A stretch of DNA of 64,000 bases, taken from assembly GCF_035222275.1 (NCBI RefSeq), contig NC_085886.1, positions 1,612,001-1,676,000 on the forward strand, written 5' to 3'. The stretch's first letter is position 1; every line of letters starts with the position of its first letter. The notes beneath the pieces are model-generated. The model worked only from the letters and a program-made list of their open reading frames with translations. It did no database searches and was not told where the DNA came from. Below are positions 55,740 through 64,000 of the stretch, piece after piece. The translations under genes were made by a program, and so were the position numbers. The DNA comes from Podospora bellae-mahoneyi (Eukaryota > Ascomycota > Sordariomycetes > Sordariales > Podosporaceae).

Positions 55740-57407
55740 ATGCTCGACGAAAACCTTCCAACCTTTCGGTTGAAGCCGTCGTCAGACGACCCACTCTCAA
55801 CCATACTTTACTTCACTCAGAACGGCTCCGAACCATCTCCCGAGTATCTATTGCGAAAACCAGACCCCGCGCTGCCAGCTTCTCGCAACAAGTATGGCGT
55901 TGGGCTTTGCGATCCTTATAACCACAATGTTGTATACGGCGAGGTGACGGTCGAACCGGAGTGGACACTGCCTACCCTCTCCGCGGCCGAGATCCGCGCC
56001 CAAGCACAGTCTGGCGCTCCTCCTGCGCCAGCGACAGCGATTATTCCAGACAGCTTCTCTATCCAACTCTATGATCCAGATCAGACTATCGCAGTGAAGC
56101 TGATGGCAGGCAGCTGGAACAAGAGTGATACCTGGGAGTTTGAGATTCCAGTTCAGACATTTAAGACTCCCACGACGAGCGAGCTCGACCGTGAGCAGCA
56201 GAACACCTCTCCAGCAGCTGCTGATCTGGTCCCGCGGATCATGTTCCGTTGGAAAAAGGAGGGCAAACTCAGCAAGGATATGACATGTTACATGTCAGGC
56301 AAGAACACGGCAGGCAAGAAGAGCAAGGAGCCCGATATCACAGTCGCCATGTACAAGGGATCAAGAGAAAGCGCCATGACGCTCTACCAGCCAAACCTTC
56401 ACCGAGTAGAGGTTGAAGACCGCAAGGGACTAGAGCTGGTCCTCCTCCTCGGCGCAGAAGTCATCAAGGATCTCTACCTCAACCCCAAGCCAGGGCTGTT
56501 CAACGTCTCGGCCACCAGCCCAGGGCCCCTCCCAAACCCGCAGAAGAGGAAGAACTCCCGTCCCAATGTGGTGGCAGCAGCAGCAGTTTTTCCACCCCCG
56601 GCAGCAACCCCCCCAGCCGCCATGTCAGGAGCCTTGAACAACACTCCTCCCCCGGTCAAGAGCAACACAATGCCTACTACCTCCTCCAAACCTGGCGCAG
56701 CTCCCCCAACAACAACAGCAAACAACATCCCACCCCCGACCCCCGGCGGCCCACCAAACAAACAAGCCGTAACCTTCACCTCCACCCCTACAGCCTCTAT
56801 CGAAGCAGAAACCCACCGCCTGCAAGAACTCGTCGAGCGCGAACAACGCGAGCGGGAGAAGGCCGAACGCGCAGAGCAGAAGCGCATCAAAAAGATGCTC
56901 GAAGAGGAGGAAAAGGCCCAGCGCAAGCGAGAAGCGGAAATCGCCAAAGAAACGGAGCGTCTGCGCAAGAAGTACGGGGTTGAGGGCCAGGACCTCCCAT
57001 CGGATCGGCCTTCTTTGCCTCCTAGGCCGGCGTCATCGTTGAATAACTTGGCTTCTATCCCGCAGCAGCAACAGTTTTTCCCTGCCCCCCCGCCGCCACA
57101 GCAGCAGCAGCCGCAGTGGTTAGGTGCTCCGGCGCCGGCGCTGCCGCCACGACCGGTGAGTGCGGGGCCGGGGTCGGGCCCGAATCAACAACAAGGGGGC
57201 CAGGGGCCGTTTCATTGCAATAAGCTGAATGTACTTTGGAAGGGGGCGGGGCAGCAGTTGGAGCATGTGAGGAGTCAGGTTGAGAGTAGGATGAGTCCGG
57301 AGTTGCAGGCGAAGTTGAGCCAGACGCTGCCGCATAGGCCGAAGAAGGAGGAGGAGGGGGGTGGGGGACGGAGGAGGGTGCAGAGGAAGAGGAGTTCTGG
57401 GTTTTAG
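55740..57407 (+). CDS. Proline/glutamine-rich coiled-coil protein, unknown function
   Basis: Single-exon gene, 555 aa. Residues 1 to about 260 look like a folded, beta-rich domain (FRLKPSSDDPLSTILYFTQN, DPYNHNVVYGEVTVEPEW, VPRIMFRWKKEGKLSKDMTC, LELVLLLGAEVIKDLYLNPK). Then comes a Pro/Ala/Thr-rich linker, a charged single-helix or coiled-coil stretch at about 360-425 (HRLQELVEREQREREKAERA), and a Pro/Gln-rich region; the last 30 residues are Lys/Arg-rich. I do not recognise a named family. The organisation fits a regulatory or scaffold protein. The start is the first ATG after an in-frame stop-rich leader. Codons are balanced early, and become G-ending over the last 200 bases. Confidence 0.88.
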   Translation: MLDENLPTFRLKPSSDDPLSTILYFTQNGSEPSPEYLLRKPDPALPASRNKYGVGLCDPYNHNVVYGEVTVEPEWTLPTLSAAEIRAQAQSGAPPAPATAIIPDSFSIQLYDPDQTIAVKLMAGSWNKSDTWEFEIPVQTFKTPTTSELDREQQNTSPAAADLVPRIMFRWKKEGKLSKDMTCYMSGKNTAGKKSKEPDITVAMYKGSRESAMTLYQPNLHRVEVEDRKGLELVLLLGAEVIKDLYLNPKPGLFNVSATSPGPLPNPQKRKNSRPNVVAAAAVFPPPAATPPAAMSGALNNTPPPVKSNTMPTTSSKPGAAPPTTTANNIPPPTPGGPPNKQAVTFTSTPTASIEAETHRLQELVEREQREREKAERAEQKRIKKMLEEEEKAQRKREAEIAKETERLRKKYGVEGQDLPSDRPSLPPRPASSLNNLASIPQQQQFFPAPPPPQQQQPQWLGAPAPALPPRPVSAGPGSGPNQQQGGQGPFHCNKLNVLWKGAGQQLEHVRSQVESRMSPELQAKLSQTLPHRPKKEEEGGGGRRRVQRKRSSGF

Positions 57408-59457
57408 GGGGGTTAGGAGGGATTATGAGGGTGGTGTAGGACATGGATGGGGCATACTAGAAGTGATCAAGCATGATGGGAATTTGGGGATGGGTTTTGG
57501 GAGGAATTCTGATATGGGTTTGGTATAATGAGTTTGGGGAGGATAGCTGTTTCTTTCTTTTTTTTTTTTTTTTGCAACGAGATATCATGAACATGTTAGC
57601 GAAGAGTTTGAATGGAATTATTTTTGAAACACGACAGAAATCTTTCTATATATCGAGTAACTATTCGGGTGGATCTTACCCCTATTCAGGCTCCCTGGCC
57701 CAGGGGGGGAACTTATCGGTTGAAGAAACCCAAGCAACAAGCAAGCATGTGTTCTTTGTTTGAGTGGACTAAAATACGACGATAACCGCCCATGACGAAC
57801 GTAGCATTTGTGCCAACCGCTTGGCGGTTTGTTTGAGACGGCTGTTCAAAAAGCTTGATGATGATATGATCCCTATCACTGAGATAGGGGAGTTCATCTC
57901 TACCATGAGTGTTTCCTTTTCTTGTTTGTGAACTATCATCTGAACTTTTTTTGGTGTCAAATTTATGTGTGAGGTGATGTCCACATATAGATTTGACAGA
58001 TCAATGCATAATCAAGTAATTGAGTTTGTAAGGTGTATATTTCTAGAAGGACGAGAAGGATTCGTTTTGTTGATCGGAGGATTTTGGTGACCAGGCATGG
58101 TGGACGGGAGGAAGAGATACCGGGCCGTTTGGTTGGGTCGAGTTAGGAAAAAAAAAAAGTTGAAACGCGGGGTTTGGGATATGGGTGGTTATATATGGAC
58201 AGGGGATTGATGGGGATGTGTTGGACGTTCTGGACGATGGGGGCAGGCTTTGGTGAGACTTGGTGGGCGGGTACTGAAGCTTTCTTTTTTGTGGAAAGGG
58301 GAGGTAGGGAAGGCGGGGAACGGGGGTGTTGAAGATGGGTGATAATTATGTGGTGGCCTGGTGACTTGCGCAGCCTAGAAAGAGTGTAATAAGTGTACCA
58401 GGCGTACTTGTGATGAGCTAAGATAAATCTTAGATGGTAACGTTTGACGCGGAGGAAGAATGTGAGCTGACTGCGGACTTGTGCTGCTGTTCAATATATT
58501 TTTGGTGGGGGAGAAGCAATTATGGCAAGGCTGTGAGAGCCCTATGAATGTGCTGCTGCCACAAACTTGCATGGTGACACGCCATCTGGACTCTGGTGGC
58601 CAGGCACAAGGTATTCAAGTGCCGCTTCTGAGATGATATTCAGAGTGCTCAGACTGTTCAGACGAAAACGAAAAAAAAAAACTGGAATTGATGTTTGTGA
58701 TCAGCAGTCGTCGAGGTCATGGTTGAGGTCAAAGGTCGAGCGAGGATCAGTTCAAAACAGATGCAACGGTGGACTAGGAAACCCCGTCTCCCCCGTTAAG
58801 AAGAAGCGGGTCGAGGGGCCGGGGCCAAGCAACCGACTTGCAAATTTAGCGCTAAGACCATTTCGGGTGCCACCACCACTTCCAAGCGGCCAAAGCGAGC
58901 GGCTACGACAACAGCAACCTGAATCCGCAATCAACCTCCGCCCGCATCACGACCGCCTGTTTTTCCTCCAGGTCGCTCGTCAACAGCGACAAGACACTTC
59001 CGAAGTCGTCGCTGCCACCATCGCGACCCCCCGATACGCCGACCGAAGAGCAAAGAGCCCGTCTCCCGAGGCCGACCGCACCGCCCGTTGAGGCTTAAGG
59101 AGGGGCTGCCGTTGTACCTGAATTGTTGGAACGGCTTTCCAGCTAGTTGGATTTTCCCAATTTTGGCGCCGTTGGACACCATCGCCGCCGAAATCGGTTG
59201 CTTTGCTGAAAGTGATTATTCTGTATATTGTCTTCGTTCCTCTACACATATCAGCTTTCTGGGACCCAAGCGAAGATCCTGAACCGTCGCACCCCTTATC
59301 GTCGCCCCCCACGCCGAGGACCCTCTGCCCTCGACGCTGGCCACCACCTCGTCTCCTGGTAGCTCTACCAGTTCTCACTTTAAGGGCCCCAGAAAACCGA
59401 CAATCCGGCCCTCGTTGCAGCTTTGGGCTGTGAGGGCCTCACAGAACTATTTCAGTC
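57408..59457. other. Intergenic: 3' flank and STE50 promoter/leader
   Basis: About 2 kb between two plus-strand genes. It contains a T16 run at 57558-57573, an A11-type run near 58149, and from about 58600 a likely long leader of the STE50 gene. Frames up to 174 codons there (58567-59091) look compositional and lack family resemblance. Confidence 0.5.
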
Positions 59458-61127
59458 ATGAATTTCGATTCCGGTACCGCCTACGCCGAGTCGGACGCCG
59501 ACGACGAGTACGAGAGAGATATCCATGGAAGCTCGCCCATGGCCACCGATGTCGAGACCTCTCCTATCGATTCTGACCCACCTTCAACCGAACACACACC
59601 GACAACCTATGGCTATCGCTCAAGCGCCGACAGGCTCCCAGAGACCATCATTTCGGAATGGACTGCCGAAGAGTGTGCCGATTTTATTGCGTCAATAGGC
59701 GTTCAACAATATGCAGATATATTTCTAGGTACGCTTGCGCCGGCTGAGTCTCTCGAAGGAATGTCACCGCTAATATTCTTTGACAAGAAAACGAGATTGT
59801 GGGCGAGGCTCTGGTGGCTCTTCAGCATGACGATCTCAAATCCATGGGAATCAACAGCGTGGGCCACCGCCTGACAATATTGAAATCCGTGTATGATGTC
59901 AAAAAAGCCCAGGATGTACCTATCGAGAGCGATCATTACATGCCGCCCAGTATGTGGTAACCCCTGTTCCAGGAGGATGTGCTTGGTGACTAACACGAGG
60001 AAAACGCAGCTGCGGAAACCGAAGCCCAGGCAGCAAACGCGACGTTGAAGGACATTCAACATCTTGTCCAGCAACTGCGTGTTCGAGACGAGCGGATCTC
60101 CATGTTTGAACAGGACTTGCGTCGACTGACGGACGATTTCAGGAGGTTGCGCGAGGATATGCTCCCCGCGTTGAGGTTGGCCAAGGATTACCAACAGCCT
60201 TTACCAAACGATCCGTCGTATGGAGATACCCTATCGCCGCCTGCACCAACGCCGTCATCAGCCAACCAATACAATAGTAGCCTGTCGAGGAAATACTCAA
60301 CTAAGGTGATTAAGCTCGGGTCGACACCAAAAGCAACATCACCAACTCATCTTCAAACCACACACAACCCTTCCCTAGTCGAGCAGACCCTCGACCCCTC
60401 GGGAGCGGCAGACAGAGCAGTCATGTCGTCGTCCCACCTCGCAGCCATGAACGGCGTAGGCAGCTCCGTCTCCCCGGGATATCCATCACCAAACATGCCC
60501 TCCCCCACCTCGCCACCAACCACCGGTCTAGCAGGCAATACCTTGTCCTCACGAGCCTACCGCTCTGATCAACCACCCCAGCAGCAACAGCAACAACCAC
60601 AGCAACCGCCCTCGTCAACCAGAACAACCTTTTCCGAAAACGACCATTACGGCAACCAAACCAAAACAACGGCCGTCCCCGCGCCGAGAAGGATGCAAAC
60701 CCCGGCGCCGGAAACACCAGGGTCGAGTAACTCGGTCGAAATATTCAAGTCTTTTAGGGTGAGCATGGATGACCCGTGTTACAAGGTGCTGCCGGCGGCG
60801 TTGAAGAAGTACCAGATCAACGCGCCCTGGGACCAGTATGCGCTGTACATTGTGTATGGGGATCAGGAGAGATGTCTGGGGCTGGATGAGAAGCCGTTGA
60901 TTCTGTTCAAGCAGCTGGACAAAGAGGGGAAGAAGCCGATGTTTATGCTCAGGAAGACAAACAATGCGCAGGCTGGGGGGGCGGTTGGGGGTGATGGTGG
61001 GGGGATGGGAGGGGGAGGGGATGGGGGGCAGCAGCAGCAGCAGCCGGGGAGTGCGGGGTTGGGGTCTGGGGGGAGGGGAGGGGGGATGGGGATGATGGGG
61101 TATGATCCGCCGGGGGGGATTATTTGA
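59458..61127 (+). CDS. STE50: STE50-type adaptor of MAP kinase kinase kinase
   Basis: Three exons: 59458-59728, 59788-59949 and 60010-61127, giving 516 aa. The first intron uses an AAG acceptor after a GCTAAT branch; the joined sequence FLENEIVGEALVALQHDDL is the expected end of a SAM domain, supporting it. Domains: an acidic start, a SAM domain at about residues 66-130 (EWTAEECADFIASIG), a coiled coil at about 150-195, a long Ser/Pro/Gln-rich linker, and a Ras-association domain at about 388-462 (SVEIFKSFRVSMDDPCYKVL to PMFMLRK). In fungi Ste50 binds the Ste11-type MAPKKK through its SAM domain and Ras/Cdc42-type input through RA, in osmotic and mating or infection pathways. After the RA domain the protein ends in a Gly-rich, Gln-rich tail encoded by long G runs. 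Confidence 0.93.
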
Positions 61128-62019
61128 GGGAGTCTTTGGGGAGACGTTTCTGAGGTTTGTCTCGATAATGTGGAGCAAGCGAGGGCGTAGGGAGCGGGGT
61201 GGGATGATGAGATGTTGGATTTTGGATATGAGGTGATATTTATGTGTGTTTCGGATTGTTGGATTTGAGTAGGAAAAGGGGAGGGACACAAGACCTGTGT
61301 GATATTTGTTTTTTTTTATACAGCAAAATAGTTGGAAAGATGGGTGGAAATGTGGTTGGGGGGGAGTGTTGACATAAAGTTTGGAAGCATCTTGATTTTT
61401 TTCTTGTTTCTATACCTTGGGAGGTTTTTGTCTGGAAAGTATCACTTTTGGGAAGTGAGCGATGTGATGTGGGTTTGGTAAGTAGGATGCTGGATGGATT
61501 GTTTCCAAAAAGGAACATGTATGGGGATTTGAGTGGTCGCCTGGGAAGGACGGGGTGGGGGGGAGGCTTTCTATTCATATATATATATATAAATATTGAA
61601 AACACAGGAATTTCGAACTTCTGTCAAAAGGTTGTTAATCACCCTGATACTGCTCACTCTCGTGGTATACATATATATATAGTGGCTGCCGTACACGGCA
61701 CAGCGCTCCGGATAGAATGATGACGAGATACTGTGATGTGGAATCAAGCATGGCCTTCATGGATAACAGGACACCTCTGGGTTAGGTATAGTGATGCGCC
61801 TCTTGATTATGCTGATACGCCTGACCAGTATCTTTCGACACGTCTCAACTATCTTCAAAGGTCTACGCTCCTGTCAAACACCAGAGTAGCAAAAAAACAC
61901 CGTTTCATATTGCCCCATGAATGATCTCTCCCATAACTGTCCCCATATCACTGCTACCAACCCATCCACCACCCCCAAAACCCCCTAAACCCATCAAACC
62001 CGTCCCAAAAACACCCCCC
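61128..62019. other. Convergent 3' flanks
   Basis: An 892-base spacer between STE50 (+) and the DUF4211 gene (-). Two AT dinucleotide runs lie at 61577-61591 and 61670-61681. No gene was supported. Confidence 0.6.
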
Positions 62020-63998
62020 TTACCCCCTCCTATACCCCCTCCCCGTGGTCTGCTGACTCCTGGCCCGCTCCAACTGGTTCTTAAACTCCCCAAACAACCC
62101 CCTCACCTTCCCCCTTTCCACCCACCCCTCCACAATCTTATCCACCAGCTTATACTTCCTCTTCAGCTTCATCTTCTCCCTCTCCACCAATCTCGCAGGC
62201 TGCATCCACCCCTCCGCCATCAGCTGGCTCTCCACCCAGTCCTGCAGCGCATGCTTCCAGTGTATCAACGTGTGCGCAATCTCTGCGTTGCCGTTGCACA
62301 CCACCCCGACGTAAAACGTCTTCTCTTCGGGGGCGATGGTGTTCCCGTCTTCGTCCATGTCGTAAGATTCGGATTGGGACTGTGAGGAGGAACCGCTGTC
62401 ACTCGGCGGCTCAATCGGGTCGAGAAAGTCCATCCCAAAACGTTTAACATAGGGGGTGCCAGAAAAGGAAATCGTCCACGTTGCTGGGTGACCTGACCGG
62501 CCGCACGCCTCGCAGTTGGATCCAAAGATTGTCTCGTGAGCTGAAGCGCCGACTTCGATGGAAGTGTACTGCGGCCTGGCACGCAAGGCTTTGTAAAAGT
62601 CAGGCTTCCACGCTGACGAGGTGAATTTTGAGCTGGCGAGCGCTCTGACCTCGTCGTCGAGTTTCTGCCAGCCGATGCGGTAGAGCTCGGCGGTCTTTTC
62701 GGCGAATCCGGGGTTGATCTTGTTTTGGACTAGCCACTCGACGACGTCCCGGAAGTGCTCGATGAGCTTCTTGCGGGCGTGGTGGGTGAATTGGAGGGGC
62801 ATTTGCATCAGGTCGTCCGGGGCACCCATGGGTGCATCGCTATCGTCTTCCACCACAAAGTCATCGAGGTCTTCGGCTTCGGCTTCGGTGCCCTCGTCGT
62901 CGGAGTCGCCCTTGAGAGCTTTGAGCTTCTTCTTTTTCTTTTTCTTTTTCTTGTCTTTTTTCCTCTTCTTTTTGCCGTCAGGCTCTGACGGTTCGGGGGT
63001 CTCGACTTCGTTTTCTTGTTCGTCTTCTTCATCCTCGAATTCTGAAAGCGCGAGGTGGTCAGAATCTGTATCGTAGAGCGCCTTGCGTGGCTCTACATCT
63101 TCCTCCTCGTCTTCTTCCTCCTCCCCGTCCTCCTCAACGATCGTCTCACCGGCACGTCGCCGACGAAGCATCTCTCGCGCTTTTTCCTTCGCCGAAAGAG
63201 GCTTTCGTGGGGTTTGTGAAGACCGCAGTCTCGGGGTAGGTGCAACGACCTCTTCTTCATCAGAGTCGCTCTGTTGCTGTTTTACCGGTGAAGAGCCCCT
63301 ACGGATCAATCTCCGCTTCTTCACGGGCGAGGAGACCAAAGCCATGTCGTCTGAATCATCGCTATCAACTGCAAGCCGCCTCTTCCTGTTGACACGTGAT
63401 GAAACGGGCGTCACGATAGGCAAATCGTCTGACTCCTCTTCCGAATCCGCTGGAGCTTGCTGCTTTTGTTTCGGGGTAGATTCCTTCACGGGGCTTGGAG
63501 ATGCTGACGACGAAGAGATGGAAGCTGGCTTGTCACGAGATTTTCCCCGCTTGGTGTGCCGTTCATCCTCGTCATCGTCATCGTCCTCACTGATGAAGAT
63601 GGCCTTCTCCTTCCCTTTGGACGTTTGCCTGATTGAGCTGACAGGCGGCTCATCCTCGGTCGCAGACGAAGACTGGTCGAGCTCTTTGGGGTAGGCGAGC
63701 GACGGTCTTGACCTTGTCTTCTTTGCGCTGCTGAGTATGAGCTGGGAGGAAGTTATAAAGTTGCCACCTGGAGAAGAGCTGCTTGCGGCAGCGGAAGGAG
63801 GTGGTGGCATGGCGATCACGCTATTCTTGGATGGCGAGCCCTTGGTTGGAGTCGCTTTTCTGGGGGTTATCACGGCAGGCTTGACTCTTGGACGACCTGC
63901 GGGAAATATATCAGCGATTTTTTCTTTGGTGAGGAAGAGAGAAACGTACCTAAGGTGGCCTCCAGGGTCTGTTGTTTCTTTTTAGAAGGCTTTGCCAT
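62020..63998 (-). CDS. DUF4211-domain nuclear-type protein
   Basis: Two exons on the minus strand: 63998-63950 and 63896-62020, giving 641 aa. The intron (GTACGT ... CCGCAG) rebuilds Gly-17 in LEATLGRPRVKPAV. The start MAKPSKKKQQTLEATLG is a short helical motif common at the N-terminus of this fungal family. Residues 30-345 are disordered, alternating acidic Ser blocks with basic nuclear-localisation-like segments, and include a long lysine tract. The DUF4211 domain follows at about 365-510 (PLQFTHHARKKLIEHFRDVV, then EWLVQNKINPGFAEKTAELY), including a zinc-ribbon-like SNCEACGRSGHPATW at about 475-489. The tail is Arg/Gly-rich. Related fungal proteins are nuclear and possibly chromatin-linked, but no molecular function is established that I know of. 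The start codon lies two bases inside the right edge. Confidence 0.9.
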
Positions 63999-64000
63999 TC

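Overview
The window is nuclear DNA of a filamentous ascomycete. Genes carry short introns (about 50-190 bases) with GTANGN donors, CTRAC-like branch sites and CAG/TAG acceptors. Low-complexity Q-, P- and acid-rich proteins are common, intergenic spaces are long, and the gene set includes a STE50 adaptor, an HD-type cAMP phosphodiesterase and an NDUFS6-type complex I subunit. The overall style suggests a Sordariomycete, perhaps Sordariales; that is inference, not proof. I see no transposon, virus-derived element, CRISPR array, rRNA gene or convincing tRNA gene.

Layout. 1-388: 3' end of a complex I zinc subunit gene (+). 1704-2501: small secreted Cys-rich protein (+). 4557-7518: long Q/P-rich conserved protein (+). 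8277-9143: EFM4-type lysine methyltransferase (+). 9617-11852: PP2A scaffold subunit (-). 12929-15440: myotubularin lipid phosphatase (-). 16140-17116: ribosomal protein uS3 (+). 18228-19951: NIPA-type magnesium transporter (-). 22889-25768: very acidic protein with a 16-residue tandem repeat (-). 26755-28525: coatomer delta (+). 29095-31684: APC/C subunit 4 (+). 32391-36733: SIP3/Lam-type BAR-PH-GRAM-VASt protein (+). 37706-38827: GPI-anchored PLC-like protein (+). 38828-44580: a 5.7 kb stretch without a recognisable gene. 44581-47042: cAMP phosphodiesterase (+). 49695-51416: carboxypeptidase Y (-). 52546-53487: SDO1/SBDS (+). 53845-54875: ribosomal protein uS13 (-). 55740-57407: coiled-coil protein of unknown role (+). 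59458-61127: STE50 (+). 62020-63998: DUF4211 nuclear-type protein (-).

The genes are mostly unlinked housekeeping functions: translation (uS3, uS13, SDO1, EFM4), vesicle and membrane traffic (coatomer delta, myotubularin, SIP3, CPY), cell-cycle and signalling control (PP2A-A, APC4, cAMP-PDE, STE50). There is no biosynthetic cluster or defence island. Most items worth a second look are gene-structure or composition oddities: an intron of 54 bases that keeps the reading frame, a start-codon-only exon, a telomere-repeat-like element upstream of a ribosomal protein gene, a perfect inverted repeat in a divergent promoter, and abrupt switches of strand composition inside single genes. All exon models were read by eye from splice signals plus protein continuity and have not been checked against transcripts.
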